NCBI RefSeq assembly: GCF_964186625.1
Contig: NZ_OZ075108.1
Location: 1-64,000 of the forward strand
Length of the DNA: 64,000 nt
Direction: 5' to 3'
Origin: Asticcacaulis sp. MM231
GTDB taxonomy: Bacteria > Pseudomonadota > Alphaproteobacteria > Caulobacterales > Caulobacteraceae
The notes under the pieces were generated by a model. It was not told the origin of the DNA. It searched no databases and saw only the letters and a list, made by a program, of their open reading frames with translations. Positions 28,608-38,671 of this stretch are shown piece by piece; position 1 is the first letter of the stretch, and every line of letters begins with the position of its first letter. A program made the position numbers and the translations under genes.

Positions 28608-29437
28608 AACCAGCCGTCGTGGCGCAGCGCCTTATGAAAGCTGCGGCTGACCGGTGCGGTCACATCGCCCTTGAGTGTAAAGCCGACACGGCCGTTCGAA
28701 CGGTTCGTGTCGGTCACCGCGTCGCGCGCCACCCACCACGAGCGATGGGTCTGAGAGCCCTCGATACCGTCAAGTTCGCGGATGGCATCATAGAGCCGCA
28801 TCAGGATCAGGGTGTCGCCGGCCGAGGTATGGACGCGCAGGTAATGGTCCTCGGCTTCCAGTGCATAGATCTCGGCGTGGCGGTATTTGAACGGCAGGCG
28901 TTCGCGGAAAATGGCCCCCGGTTCGGTCTTGTCTTCGGCCTTGAAGGCGTGGCTTTGCGCCGGCGTGCCGCTGATCAGGACGTGCAGCGCCGCCATGGCC
29001 AGGGTGATCACCAGCACCGGCCCGAAGAGATAAATCAGGCGCGCCGGATGCAGGCTGTGGTCTGTGCTGAAACCCGCGGTCACCAGCCACACCATGACGC
29101 AGATCAGCGGCGTGGTGATGGCGATCATCGCCACGAGGGTCTGCCACAGATTGAAATTGGCGAAGCGATCGAGCGCGCGGCCGGTGACCTGCGCCGCCAG
29201 CGTCCCCAGCACCAACACCACCACCCAGTAAGCAAAGCGTATAAGAAGCGGGATGCCGTCCGTGCCGTTGGCGGCGGTAAAGGTCAGCAGCAGGGCCATG
29301 CCGAGCGCGATGCCGTAGGTGCGCAGCCAGTGCGGCCCCACGAGGGTGGCGATCAGGTCTGTCATCCGCGAAGCGCCAGTGGCAGGGGCTGTCTTTTCAC
29401 GAAGAAGGTCGGGCGTTTCACGCATGCGTCCGGGCAT
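28604..29437 (-). CDS. Membrane-bound LytTR-family DNA-binding regulator
   Basis: The protein (277 aa from ATG 29437, or 253 from ATG 29365) has four membrane segments (about 35-165). A C-terminal LytTR domain follows (FKYRHAEIYALEAEDHYLRVHTSAGDTLILMRLYDAI, then SQTHRSWWVARDAV). Membrane LytTR regulators act without a phosphorylated receiver and sense signals at the membrane. It is convergent with the SRPBCC array with a 4-bp overlap, so it may sense or control the same response. The start codon is uncertain. Confidence 0.86.
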   Translation of the reverse strand: MPGRMRETPDLLREKTAPATGASRMTDLIATLVGPHWLRTYGIALGMALLLTFTAANGTDGIPLLIRFAYWVVVLVLGTLAAQVTGRALDRFANFNLWQTLVAMIAITTPLICVMVWLVTAGFSTDHSLHPARLIYLFGPVLVITLAMAALHVLISGTPAQSHAFKAEDKTEPGAIFRERLPFKYRHAEIYALEAEDHYLRVHTSAGDTLILMRLYDAIRELDGIEGSQTHRSWWVARDAVTDTNRSNGRVGFTLKGDVTAPVSRSFHKALRHDGWF

Positions 29438-29490
29438 CCAAAAGGGTTTGCGCCTTTATGGGGCAATCACGCCTTCAAAGGAAGCCCAGC

Positions 29491-29931
29491 ATGTCGACCC
29501 AAGCCTCATTTCTCTCCGCCTACGCCCATCCGCACCTGCCGAACCTGGCCCTGATCGGCGAAGTGTCGCCGGTGATCCAGATTCACCTGCTGGCTGCCGT
29601 AGCTGCATTTGTGATCGGCGCGGTACAGATTTTTGGCCCCAAGGGCACAGGCATGCACCGCATCCTCGGCTGGACCTGGATCATCTTCATGATGGTGGTG
29701 GCGGGATCGTCCTTCTTCATTAAGACCATCAATCACGGCAGTTTCAGCTTTATCCATATCCTGTCGGGCGCCACCCTGATCGCCGCGCCGATGATCGTCT
29801 ATGCCGCACGCAAGAAGGACATCAAGGCGCACCGGAAATACGCCACCCGCCTCTATACCGGCGCCTTGCTGATCGCCGGCCTGTTTACCTTCCTGCCGGG
29901 CCGCCTGATGTGGCAGATGCTGTTTGGCTGA
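29491..29931 (+). CDS. DUF2306 membrane protein
   Basis: The 146-aa protein has four membrane segments, the GTGMHRILGWTWIIFM motif and a late HRKYATRLYTGALLIAG motif with conserved His and Arg. This family may bind haem, but its function is not known. AAGGAA precedes ATG 29491. It is divergent from the LytTR gene with a 53-bp gap, which suggests regulation by it. Confidence 0.85.
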   Translation: MSTQASFLSAYAHPHLPNLALIGEVSPVIQIHLLAAVAAFVIGAVQIFGPKGTGMHRILGWTWIIFMMVVAGSSFFIKTINHGSFSFIHILSGATLIAAPMIVYAARKKDIKAHRKYATRLYTGALLIAGLFTFLPGRLMWQMLFG

Positions 29932-29956
29932 ACATAGTGTTCTGGCTAGCTTCAAT

Positions 29957-30127
29957 CTTCCCCTCTCCCCTCGTGAGGGGAGAGGACGGGAGCTGAGCAA
30001 AGCGATAGCGACCGGGTGAGGGGCGATCCATAAGCCGACACAAGCCCCTCACCCGACATTCTGCGGCCAAGGCTTACGCCTTCGCCTGGCCTGTCGTCCT
30101 CTCCCCATAGTCATGGGGAGAGGGGAT
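29957..30127. repeat. Dispersed 170-bp nested-palindrome repeat, copy A
   Basis: Outer arms (CTTCCCCTCTCCCC against GGGGAGAGGGGA) enclose inner arms (CCGGGTGAGGGGC against GCCCCTCACCCG) and the word GACATTCTGCGGCC. The same layout recurs at 62827-63001, with fragments at 61941 and 49335. It codes for nothing and lies between DUF2306 and the sucC promoter. It may fold as RNA or be a MITE-like element. Confidence 0.85.
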
Positions 30128-30181
30128 AAAGTGTATAACCCTTTGCCCAGGCTTGTTATTGTGCACACGCAACAATCAGCC

Positions 30182-30206
30182 TTGACAACGCTGTCGCCTT
30201 TATAGG
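30182..30206 (+). promoter_or_regulatory. Probable sucC promoter
   Basis: TTGACA at 30182-30187 and TATAGG at 30201-30206, 13 bases apart, fit the short-spaced housekeeping promoters of Caulobacter better than the 17-bp E. coli type. It lies about 200 bases upstream of sucC and just before a 12-bp palindrome. Confidence 0.5.
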
Positions 30207-30212
30207 GTCGAC

Positions 30213-30224
30213 GTTAGCGCTAAC
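30213..30224. promoter_or_regulatory. Operator-like palindrome upstream of sucC
   Basis: GTTAGCGCTAAC is a perfect 12-bp palindrome of the kind bound by LacI/GalR-family repressors (CG-centred). It lies seven bases after the predicted -10 box, a position suited to repression of the suc operon. The regulator is not in this window. Confidence 0.5.
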
Positions 30225-30403
30225 ATTCTTGTCGCAGCAAGCAAAACCGTTAAGCGCGAAATAGCCGGATTTCAGGAAATTTATATCTGTGAGCGGTTGC
30301 ACACAGGCACGCGCCTCTCTATAAAGCGTCCGTTCGAAGGACGGGCGCGATGATCCGTACCTAGCACCTCTTTGCCTCTGGCAAGCATCACAAGACCGGT
30401 TTC

Positions 30404-31609
30404 ATGAACATTCACGAGCATCAAGCTAAGGCCGTCCTCAAAGAGTTCGGCGTCGCCGTTCCGCGCGGATTCGCTGTATATTCCCCCGATGAGGCCCTGA
30501 AGGCCGCCAAGGATCTGGCCAAGGACACGGGCACGAAAGTCTTCGTCGTCAAGTCGCAGATCCACGCTGGCGGTCGCGGCAAGGGCAAGTTCGAAGGCCT
30601 CGGCGCCGACGCCAAGGGCGGCGTCCGCGTCGTCTTTTCGCCTGAGGACGTCAAGTCCAACGCCGACGAAATGCTCGGCCGCGTGCTCGTCACGCACCAG
30701 ACCGGCCCTGCCGGCAAGCAAGTCAACCGCCTCTATATCGAAGAAGGCGCCGATATAGCCAAGGAACTCTACCTGTCCCTGCTGGTCGATCGCGTCTCGT
30801 CGCGCGTCTCGGTCGTCGCGTCGACCGAAGGCGGCATGGACATCGAAGACGTGGCGCACAACACGCCTGAAAAGATCCACACCTTCACCATCGATCCGGC
30901 CACCGGCGTTTTCCCGACCCACGGCCGCACCCTGGCCAAGGCGCTGGGCCTGAAGGGCGACCTCGCCAAGCAAGGCGCCAAGCTGCTCGGCCAACTGTAC
31001 GCGGCGTTCAACGCCAAGGACATGGACATGCTGGAAATCAACCCGCTGATCATCACGGGTGACGACAAGCTGATCGTGCTCGACGCCAAGGTGTCGTTCG
31101 ATTCGAACTCGCTGTTCCGCCATCCGGACATCTTCGCCCTGCGCGACGAAACGGAAGAAGACCAGAAGGAAATCGAAGCCTCAAAGTACGACCTCAGCTA
31201 CATCGCCCTCGACGGTGAAATCGGCTGCATGGTCAATGGCGCAGGCCTGGCCATGGCCACGCTCGACATCATCAAGCTCTACGGTTCCGAGCCCGCCAAC
31301 TTCCTCGACGTCGGTGGCGGCGCCACCACGGAAAAGGTGACGGCGGCGTTCAAGATCATCACCTCCGATCCGAAGGTCAAGGGCATCCTGGTCAACATCT
31401 TCGGTGGCATCATGAAGTGCGACATCATCGCGGAAGGCGTCATCGCCGCCGTGAAGGAAGTCGGCCTGAAGGTGCCGCTCGTGGTGCGCTTAGAGGGCAC
31501 CAATGTCGAACTCGGCAAGAAAATCATCAATGAGAGCGGCCTGAACGTAATCGCCGCCAACGATCTGGCCGATGCGGCCGCCAAGATCGTCAAGGCCGTG
31601 AAGGGTTAA
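30404..31609 (+). CDS. sucC: Succinyl-CoA synthetase beta subunit
   Basis: The 401-aa protein is the nucleotide-binding (ATP-grasp) subunit that, with SucD, makes ATP or GTP from succinyl-CoA in the TCA cycle. It starts [20 protein letters not shown], and has [14 protein letters not shown] and the C-terminal [18 protein letters not shown]. It is followed six bases later by sucD. The leader is long (about 200 nt) and holds the probable promoter and palindrome. Confidence 0.98.
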   Translation: MNIHEHQAKAVLKEFGVAVPRGFAVYSPDEALKAAKDLAKDTGTKVFVVKSQIHAGGRGKGKFEGLGADAKGGVRVVFSPEDVKSNADEMLGRVLVTHQTGPAGKQVNRLYIEEGADIAKELYLSLLVDRVSSRVSVVASTEGGMDIEDVAHNTPEKIHTFTIDPATGVFPTHGRTLAKALGLKGDLAKQGAKLLGQLYAAFNAKDMDMLEINPLIITGDDKLIVLDAKVSFDSNSLFRHPDIFALRDETEEDQKEIEASKYDLSYIALDGEIGCMVNGAGLAMATLDIIKLYGSEPANFLDVGGGATTEKVTAAFKIITSDPKVKGILVNIFGGIMKCDIIAEGVIAAVKEVGLKVPLVVRLEGTNVELGKKIINESGLNVIAANDLADAAAKIVKAVKG

Positions 31610-31615
31610 GTATCA

Positions 31616-32503
31616 ATGTCTGTTCTAATCGATCGCAACACCAAGGTTATCACGCAGGGTTTCACCGGCGCGCAAGGCACCTTCCACTCCGAACAAGCCA
31701 TCGCCTACGGTACGCAGGTCGTTGGCGGCGTCACCCCCGGCAAGGGCGGTCAGACGCACCTTAACCTGCCGGTCTATGACACCGTGGCCGAAGCGCGTGA
31801 GCGCACCGGCGCCACCGCCACCGCTATCTACGTGCCGCCCCCCTTCGCCGCCGACTCGATCCTGGAGGCCATTGAGGCCGAAATGGAACTGATCGTCTGC
31901 ATCACCGAAGGCATTCCGGTGCTGGACATGGTCAAGATCAAGCGCGCCCTGTCGGGTTCGAAGTCGCGCCTCATCGGCCCGAACTGCCCCGGCGTCCTGA
32001 CCCCCAACCAGTGCAAGATCGGCATCATGCCGGGCAACATCTTCTCGGCCGGTTCGGTCGGCGTTGTGTCGCGCTCCGGCACGCTCACCTATGAAGCCGT
32101 GTTCCAGACCACTAACGCCGGCCTCGGCCAGACCACCGCTGTCGGTATCGGCGGCGATCCGGTCAAGGGCACCGAGTTCATCGACATCCTGGAAATGTTC
32201 CTCGCCGATGAAGAAACGAAGTCGATCATCATGATCGGCGAAATCGGCGGTTCGGCCGAAGAAGACGCCGCGCAGTTCATCCGTGATGAAGCCAAGCGCG
32301 GCCGCAAGAAGCCCATGGCCGGCTTCATCGCTGGCCGCACGGCGCCTCCGGGCCGTCGCATGGGCCATGCCGGCGCCATCATCTCCGGTGGCAAGGGCGG
32401 CGCGGAAGACAAGATCGCGGCCATGGAGGCAGCGGGCATCAAAGTCGCCCCTTCCCCCGCCGCTCTTGGCGAAACGCTCCTGAGCGTCTTAAAGGGTCTT
32501 TAA
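31616..32503 (+). CDS. sucD: Succinyl-CoA synthetase alpha subunit
   Basis: The 295-aa CoA-binding subunit starts [29 protein letters not shown] and carries the phosphohistidine motif [18 protein letters not shown] near residue 245. It also has [22 protein letters not shown]. It forms the enzyme with SucC and is translated from the same transcript. A strong hairpin follows the stop. Confidence 0.98.
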   Translation: MSVLIDRNTKVITQGFTGAQGTFHSEQAIAYGTQVVGGVTPGKGGQTHLNLPVYDTVAEARERTGATATAIYVPPPFAADSILEAIEAEMELIVCITEGIPVLDMVKIKRALSGSKSRLIGPNCPGVLTPNQCKIGIMPGNIFSAGSVGVVSRSGTLTYEAVFQTTNAGLGQTTAVGIGGDPVKGTEFIDILEMFLADEETKSIIMIGEIGGSAEEDAAQFIRDEAKRGRKKPMAGFIAGRTAPPGRRMGHAGAIISGGKGGAEDKIAAMEAAGIKVAPSPAALGETLLSVLKGL

Positions 32504-32515
32504 ATAGTCTGATTT

Positions 32516-32545
32516 ATGCCCCAGAGCCTTATGGCCCTGGGGCAT
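32516..32545 (+). terminator. Hairpin after sucD
   Basis: ATGCCCCAG-A-GCC and GGC-C-CTGGGGCAT pair with one mismatch around a TTAT loop, 12 bases after the stop. The following TAATTTCG is only weakly U-rich. It could attenuate rather than end transcription into sucA, which follows 177 bases later. Confidence 0.6.
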
Positions 32546-32721
32546 AATTTCGTGTAAAGAGTGAAAACTGCACGGCTTGCCGGGCAAAACTAAAGAACCG
32601 GACGTGTGGTGTCGTTATTGGCCATGGTCCAAATCCGTCCTCAAACCCTAAGGGTGGTTGGACAACAAGCATATTTCGAAAGGCAGGCGGTGTCGTAGTT
32701 GGCCGTCTGAACAGGAAGCAC

Positions 32722-35688
32722 ATGGCAGACGACAGCGGTCGGCTTAATCAGGTGTTCGCGGAAACTTCGTTTCTGTACGGCACCAACGCGATCTTCATCG
32801 AGCAGATGCAGGAACGCTGGGCGCAGGATCCCACTTCGGTTTCCCCCGAATGGCGCGCCTTCTTCGATTCCCTCATGGACAGACCCGAAACGGTCAGCGC
32901 CAACGCCAATGTCGGCGGCTGGGCACAACCGGTCAATGTCCCGCGCGATGACCTGATCTCCGCCATGGATGGCGTGTGGCCAGCCGTGCAGGCCAAGGTC
33001 GAAAAAACCATCGCCACCAAGAACCCCGGCGCCTCCCCCGCCGATCTCCAGGCCGCCTCGCGTAACTCGATCCGCGCCCTGATGCTGATCCGCGCCTTCC
33101 GTATCCGCGGTCACCTGCAATCGAACCTCGACCCGCTGGGTCTTGAGCCGGTTCACCAGAACCCTGAACTGACGCCGGAATACTGGGGCTTCACCGCCGC
33201 CGACCAGGATCGTTCGATCTTCATCGATGGCGTGCTGGGTCTGGAATCGGCCACCCTCAAGGAAATTATCGCCATCGTGCGCCGCACCTATTGCGGCAAT
33301 ATCGGCGTGCAATACATGCACATCGCCGACCCGGTCGAAAAGGCCTGGGTGCAGGAACGCATCGAAGGCCGCGACAAGGAAATCAGCTTCACCAAGGAAG
33401 GCAAGATCGCCATCCTCAAGAAGCTGATCGAAACCGAAGGCTTCGAGCGCTTCTGTCACCGCCGCTTCCCCGGCACCAAGCGCTTCGGGCTTGATGGCGG
33501 CGAAGCCATGATCCCGGCGCTGGAGCAGATCATCAAGCGCGGTGGCGCGCTCGGCGTGAAGGACATCATCTTCGGCATGGCCCACCGTGGCCGCCTGAAT
33601 ACGCTGGCCGGCGTCATGGGCAAGCCCTATCGCGCCATCTTCCACGAATTCCAGGGCGGTACCTCGCTGCCTTCGGATATCGAAGGCTCGTCGGACGTCA
33701 AGTATCACATGGGCGCCTCGTCGGACCGTGAGTTCGACGGCAATAAGGTCCACCTGTCGCTGACCGCCAACCCGTCGCACCTTGAGATCGTCAATCCGGT
33801 CGTGCTCGGCAAGACGCGCGCCAAGCAGGCCTTCCATCTGAAAAACAACCCGGAACCGAACACCGAAAACGGTCCGGATCGCGGCATGGCCATGGGCCTG
33901 CTGATCCACGGTGACGCCGCCTTCGCGGGTCAGGGCGTCGGCATGGAATGTCTCGCGCTGATGGGCCTCAAGGGTTACAAGACCGGCGGCACGATGCACT
34001 TCGTGATCAACAACCAAATCGGTTTCACCACCGCGCCGCGCTTCTCGCGCTCGTCGCCCTATCCGTCGGACGTGGCGCTGATGGCGCAGGCGCCGATCCT
34101 GCACTGCAACGGTGATGATCCGGAAGCCGTGGTCTTCGCCGCCAAGATGGCGACCGAATTCCGCCAGAAGTTCGCCAAGGACGTGGTCGTCGATATGTTC
34201 TGCTATCGCCGCTTCGGTCACAACGAAGGCGACGATCCCACGTTCACGCAACCGATCATGTATGCCAAGATCAAGGACCATCCTTCGACGCGCGAACTGT
34301 ACTCGGCGCGCCTGATCAAGGAAGGCGTGCTGACGCAAGCCGAAGCCGATGGCTTCATTGCTGAGTTCGATGCTTTCCTCGATGCAGAATTCGAAGCCGG
34401 CAAGGTCTACAAGGCTACCAAGGCCGATTGGCTGGACGGCAAGTGGCAAGGCCTCGGCCTGCCGGAAGAAGACGAACGCCGTGGCTCGACCTCGGTGCCG
34501 CGCGCCAAACTCGTCGAACTCGGCTCCAAGATCACCGTGATCCCGAACGAGGTCGACGCCCACAAGACCCTGCGCCGCGTTATCGACGCCCGCCGCCAGA
34601 TGATCGAAACCGGTGAGAACCTCGATTGGGCCACCGCCGAATCGCTGGCCTTCACCTCGCTGCTCGATGAGGGCTTTCCGGTCCGCCTGTCGGGTCAGGA
34701 TTCGATCCGCGGCACCTTCTCGCAGCGCCACTCGGCCTTCGTCGATCAGCGCACGGAAAACCGCTACTTCCCGTTCAACCACATCCGCGACGGTCAGGCC
34801 CTCTATGAAGGCATCGACTCGGCCCTGTCGGAAGAAGCGGTTCTGGGTTACGAATACGGCTACTCGCTGGCCGATCCGAACACGCTGACCCTGTGGGAAG
34901 GCCAGTTCGGCGACTTCGTCAACGGCGCCCAGGTCATCATCGACCAGTTCATCAGTAGCGGTGAGCGCAAGTGGCTGCGTATGTCGGGTCTCGTCATGCT
35001 GCTGCCGCACGGTTACGAAGGTCAGGGCCCCGAGCACTCCTCGGCACGTCTTGAGCGCTTCCTGCAACAGTGCGCCGAAGACAATATGCAGGTCGCCAAC
35101 TGCACGACGCCGTCGAACTACTTCCACATCCTGCGCCGTCAGATCCACCGTCCGTTCCGCAAGCCGCTGATCCTGATGACGCCGAAGTCGCTGCTGCGTC
35201 ACAAGAAGGCCGTGTCGTCGCTGTCGGAAATTTCCGAAGGTTCGTCGTTCCACCGCGTGCTGCATGATGACGCCGAGCGCCGTCCCGAGGTTTCCGGCAT
35301 CAAGATCGCTTCGGACGACAAGATCCGCCGCGTCGTGCTGTGCTCCGGCAAGGTCTATTACGACCTGCTCGAAGACCGCGAAAAGAAGCAGATCAAGGAC
35401 GTCTACCTGATGCGCCTTGAGCAGTTCTATCCGTGGCCGATGAAGTCACTGATGACCGAACTGGGCCGCTTCAAGAACGCCGAGCTGGTATGGTGCCAGG
35501 AAGAACCGAAGAACATGGGCGGCTGGACGTTTGTCGAGCCGTGGCTTGAACTGACGCTCGCCCGCCTCTCCATCAAGGCCAAGCGCGCCCGTTATGTCGG
35601 CCGTCCGGCCTCGGCCTCGACCGCCGCCGGCACGATGAGCCGCCACCTCAAAGAACTCGAAACGTTTTTGAATGAAGCCTTCGCCTAG
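32722..35688 (+). CDS. sucA: 2-oxoglutarate dehydrogenase E1 component
   Basis: The 988-aa thiamine-diphosphate enzyme decarboxylates 2-oxoglutarate and passes the succinyl group to SucB. It has the N-terminal peptide that binds E2 ([17 protein letters not shown]), the TPP domain ([17 protein letters not shown], then [15 protein letters not shown]) and the transketolase-like C-terminal half ([19 protein letters not shown]). The leader of 218 bp carries small hairpins but no recognised riboswitch. ATG 32722 follows ACAGGAAGC. Confidence 0.98.
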   Translation: MADDSGRLNQVFAETSFLYGTNAIFIEQMQERWAQDPTSVSPEWRAFFDSLMDRPETVSANANVGGWAQPVNVPRDDLISAMDGVWPAVQAKVEKTIATKNPGASPADLQAASRNSIRALMLIRAFRIRGHLQSNLDPLGLEPVHQNPELTPEYWGFTAADQDRSIFIDGVLGLESATLKEIIAIVRRTYCGNIGVQYMHIADPVEKAWVQERIEGRDKEISFTKEGKIAILKKLIETEGFERFCHRRFPGTKRFGLDGGEAMIPALEQIIKRGGALGVKDIIFGMAHRGRLNTLAGVMGKPYRAIFHEFQGGTSLPSDIEGSSDVKYHMGASSDREFDGNKVHLSLTANPSHLEIVNPVVLGKTRAKQAFHLKNNPEPNTENGPDRGMAMGLLIHGDAAFAGQGVGMECLALMGLKGYKTGGTMHFVINNQIGFTTAPRFSRSSPYPSDVALMAQAPILHCNGDDPEAVVFAAKMATEFRQKFAKDVVVDMFCYRRFGHNEGDDPTFTQPIMYAKIKDHPSTRELYSARLIKEGVLTQAEADGFIAEFDAFLDAEFEAGKVYKATKADWLDGKWQGLGLPEEDERRGSTSVPRAKLVELGSKITVIPNEVDAHKTLRRVIDARRQMIETGENLDWATAESLAFTSLLDEGFPVRLSGQDSIRGTFSQRHSAFVDQRTENRYFPFNHIRDGQALYEGIDSALSEEAVLGYEYGYSLADPNTLTLWEGQFGDFVNGAQVIIDQFISSGERKWLRMSGLVMLLPHGYEGQGPEHSSARLERFLQQCAEDNMQVANCTTPSNYFHILRRQIHRPFRKPLILMTPKSLLRHKKAVSSLSEISEGSSFHRVLHDDAERRPEVSGIKIASDDKIRRVVLCSGKVYYDLLEDREKKQIKDVYLMRLEQFYPWPMKSLMTELGRFKNAELVWCQEEPKNMGGWTFVEPWLELTLARLSIKAKRARYVGRPASASTAAGTMSRHLKELETFLNEAFA

Positions 35689-35765
35689 CGGCGAAGCTTC
35701 TTCGGAACGTCTTTCTCAAATCCTTCGCTGAACAGCACACAAAAATCAAAATTGGAGCCTTACCC

Positions 35766-37286
35766 ATGGCTGACATCCTCGTTCCCGTTCTGGGAGAATC
35801 CGTAACCGAAGCCTCGATCGCCAAGTGGACAAAAAAGTCCGGCGAAACCGTCAAGAAGGACGAAGTGCTCGTCGAGCTGGAAACCGACAAGGTTTCGCTC
35901 GAAGTGGCCTCGCCGTCCGATGGCGTTCTCACCATCCTCGTCGTTGAAGGCGAAACCGTAACGCCGGGCGTCGTGCTCGGCACCGTCGGTGGCGCCGGTT
36001 CTTCTGTGGCCGCACCGGCCGCAAGCCCTGCTGCGGCGGCACCTGCTGCGGCTCCGGCGGCCGCTCCTTCCGCTTCTGGCAGCCTGCTCGACGTCAAGAC
36101 CCCGGTCATGGGTGAATCGGTCGCTGAAGGCACAATTTCGACCTGGCGCAAGAAGAAGGGCGACGCGGTCAAGAAGGACGAGATCCTCGTCGAAATCGAA
36201 ACCGACAAGGTCGCCGTTGAGGTCGCTTCGCCAGCCGATGGCACACTGGCCGATATCCTGGCCGCCGATGGCGCCACGGTAACACCGGGCCAGGTCATCG
36301 CCCGCATCTCGACCGATGGCTCGGTTGCCGCCTCGGCGCCAGCACCCGCCACAGCGGCTGGGCCCGTCGCTGCCGCGCCCGTCGCTACCGCTCCGGCCAC
36401 CGACAAACCGCTGTCGCCTTCAGTTCAGCGCATCGTCACCGAAACCGGCCTTGACCCGAACAAGGTCGATGGCACCGGCAAGGACGGCCGCATCACCAAG
36501 GGCGACGCCCTCGCCGCCCTGTCCGCGCCGGCTCCGGTCGCCACCGTGCCGGTTGCCGCCGCACCTGCCGCCCCGCGCGCCATCGGTCCTCGTGAAGAGC
36601 GCGTGAAGATGACGCGCCTGCGCCAGACCATCGCCCGCCGCCTCAAGGAATCGCAATCCACCGCCGCCCAGCTCACGACCTTCAACGAAGTCGACATGAC
36701 CACGGTCATGGCCCTGCGCGCCACCTACAAGGACGCCTTTGAAAAGCGCCACGGCGTAAAGCTGGGCTTCATGTCGTTCTTCGCCAAGGCCGTTGTCGCC
36801 GCGCTGAAGGACATCCCGGCCGTCAACGCCGAGATCGACGGCACCGACATCATCTACAAGAACCACTATGACCTCGGCGTCGCTGTTGGCACCGAAAAGG
36901 GTCTGGTCGTTCCGGTTCTGCGAGATGTCGACACCCTGTCGCTCGCCGGCATCGAAAAGGGCATCGCCGCGCTGGGCAAACAGGCCCGTGACGGCACGCT
37001 CAGCATCGACCAGTTGCAAGGCGGCACCTTCACCATCACCAACGGCGGCATCTACGGCTCGCTGATGTCGACGCCGATCCTCAACATGCCGCAGGTCGGC
37101 ATCCTCGGCATGCACAACATCGTGCAGCGCCCGATGGTGGTCAATGGCCAGATCGTCGCCCGCCCGATGATGTACCTCGCCCTCTCTTACGATCACCGTA
37201 TCGTCGATGGCAAGGAAGCCGTGACCTTCCTGGTTCGCATCAAGGAAGGCCTCGAAGATCCGCAACGCTTTATACTCGACGTCTAG
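35766..37286 (+). CDS. sucB: Dihydrolipoamide succinyltransferase (E2) with two lipoyl domains
   Basis: The 506-aa E2 core of 2-oxoglutarate dehydrogenase. It has two lipoyl domains rather than the usual one, each with the lipoylated Lys in ETDKVSLEV (about 42) and ETDKVAVEV (about 155), joined by Ala/Pro linkers. A peripheral-subunit binding domain (about 220-257: [32 protein letters not shown] in outline) and the acyltransferase follow, with the active-site His in [11 protein letters not shown]. The gap to sucA is 77 bases. Confidence 0.97.
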   Translation: MADILVPVLGESVTEASIAKWTKKSGETVKKDEVLVELETDKVSLEVASPSDGVLTILVVEGETVTPGVVLGTVGGAGSSVAAPAASPAAAAPAAAPAAAPSASGSLLDVKTPVMGESVAEGTISTWRKKKGDAVKKDEILVEIETDKVAVEVASPADGTLADILAADGATVTPGQVIARISTDGSVAASAPAPATAAGPVAAAPVATAPATDKPLSPSVQRIVTETGLDPNKVDGTGKDGRITKGDALAALSAPAPVATVPVAAAPAAPRAIGPREERVKMTRLRQTIARRLKESQSTAAQLTTFNEVDMTTVMALRATYKDAFEKRHGVKLGFMSFFAKAVVAALKDIPAVNAEIDGTDIIYKNHYDLGVAVGTEKGLVVPVLRDVDTLSLAGIEKGIAALGKQARDGTLSIDQLQGGTFTITNGGIYGSLMSTPILNMPQVGILGMHNIVQRPMVVNGQIVARPMMYLALSYDHRIVDGKEAVTFLVRIKEGLEDPQRFILDV

Positions 37287-37303
37287 GACTAAGCCCGCAC
37301 ACT

Positions 37304-37333
37304 AAAAAAGCCGCTCCTCACGGGGCGGCTTTT
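37304..37333 (+). terminator. Intrinsic terminator after sucB
   Basis: AAAAGCCGCTCC and GGGGCGGCTTTT pair, with one G-T wobble, around a TCAC loop. It ends the sucCDAB transcript, so lpdA is transcribed separately. Confidence 0.88.
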
Positions 37334-37374
37334 CATTTACCAAGCCTGTGCTAAGGTCATTGAAAGAGGTCTTC

Positions 37375-38571
37375 ATGCCGTCGCTCCGTACTTTCCGCCT
37401 TATGCTCGCAGCTTGCGCCCTGCTGTCGCTCGGCGGCTGCCTGACGGTGCCGCGTGATGCCAGCGTGCCCAATGAAGCGGCGGCGGCGATCGTGCCCCAG
37501 TTCCTCAATGCCCGCTTCAATGCCGACGATCCCACCCTGTCGGCGCGGCTGGAGACAGACCTGCGCGCCACCGCCGCGAAGGCCACCACCACCGGCCCTT
37601 ACCAGATTTTGGCGCTCTCCGGCGGCGGGGCCGACGGAGCCTATGGCGCCGGCGTGCTGATCGGCTGGACCAAGCGTGGCGACCGCCCGCAGTTCGACAT
37701 GGTCACCGGCGTCTCAACCGGCGCCCTGATCGCCCCCTTCGCCTTCTTGGGCACGGACTATGACGACAAGCTGCGCGAAGCCTATACCAGCGGTGTCGCG
37801 GCAAGTCTGACACGCAAGCGCGGGCTCTATGCCGCCTTCACGCCGGGCATTTTTCAGGCGGGCGAACTGCGCAATCTGGTGGCGCGCTATATCGATGACG
37901 ACCTGATCGAGGCCATCGCGCGTGAACAACTCAAAGGGCGCCGCCTGTTCGTCGCCACCACCAATCTCGATAGCCAGGAAGGCGTGGTCTGGGATATCGG
38001 CGCCATCGCTCTGGAGGCAAAGACGCACCCGTACAAGCGGGCGGCGGCGCGTGATCTGATCTGCAAGGTGCTGGTCGCCTCGGCCAGCGTGCCGGGTGCC
38101 TTCGCGCCAGTGATGATCGAGACCGACACGGTGGGTGACCAAAACCCTGAAGCGCAAGGCCCCAAAGGCCATCCCCTGCAGGAAATGCATGTCGATGGCA
38201 GCGTGACCCTGCCGTTCTTTATCCTGCCGGAATCGATGCTCGACTGGACCGTGCCCACCGACCTGCGGCGTGGTGGCCACGTCTATGTTCTGGTCAACGG
38301 CAAGATCAATCCGGCCTATGCCGTGACGAAAAACAACGCCGTCACCATCGCCGCGCGCAGTCTGGAAACCATCACCAAGGCGCAGGCGCGCGTCACCCTA
38401 GTGGCCTTGCGCGGCTTTGCCGAACGCAACGATCTCAGCATGTCTGTCACCGCCATACCCGATGATTTCGTCGAGGGCGGGATGCTGGCCTTTGATACGC
38501 AGAGCATGAACAAGGTCTTCGACAAGGGCTACGCCGTCGGCCTGTCTGCGCAAAACTGGACGGATAAATAA
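37375..38571 (+). CDS. Patatin-like phospholipase lipoprotein
   Basis: The 398-aa protein starts with a lipoprotein signal (MPSLRTFRLMLAACALLSLGGC). A patatin domain follows, with the oxyanion motif SGGGADGAYGAG, the nucleophile in GVSTG (about 115) and the catalytic Asp in DGS. It is probably a lipid acyl hydrolase at the envelope. ATG 37375 lies after GAAAGAGG; an upstream GTG is unlikely. It is not typical for the suc cluster. Confidence 0.9.
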   Translation: MPSLRTFRLMLAACALLSLGGCLTVPRDASVPNEAAAAIVPQFLNARFNADDPTLSARLETDLRATAAKATTTGPYQILALSGGGADGAYGAGVLIGWTKRGDRPQFDMVTGVSTGALIAPFAFLGTDYDDKLREAYTSGVAASLTRKRGLYAAFTPGIFQAGELRNLVARYIDDDLIEAIAREQLKGRRLFVATTNLDSQEGVVWDIGAIALEAKTHPYKRAAARDLICKVLVASASVPGAFAPVMIETDTVGDQNPEAQGPKGHPLQEMHVDGSVTLPFFILPESMLDWTVPTDLRRGGHVYVLVNGKINPAYAVTKNNAVTIAARSLETITKAQARVTLVALRGFAERNDLSMSVTAIPDDFVEGGMLAFDTQSMNKVFDKGYAVGLSAQNWTDK

Positions 38572-38671
38572 GCCACACTCCGTTGCTCTCGCACAGACCC
38601 AGCACCTAAAGCGCTGGTGTAATAGCGGTGCGTGAATTAGTCTCTTTGAAATAATTAAAAAGGGACCAGGG

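Noticed and set aside
32504..32721. Possible riboswitch in the sucA leader
   Set aside because: Hairpins are present, but I recognise no conserved core of a known class. The first hairpin is better explained as sucD 3' end.
32641..35265. Very long open frame antisense to sucA
   Set aside because: Same cause: a codon-biased GC-rich gene leaves the opposite frame open. The protein has no recognisable domain.
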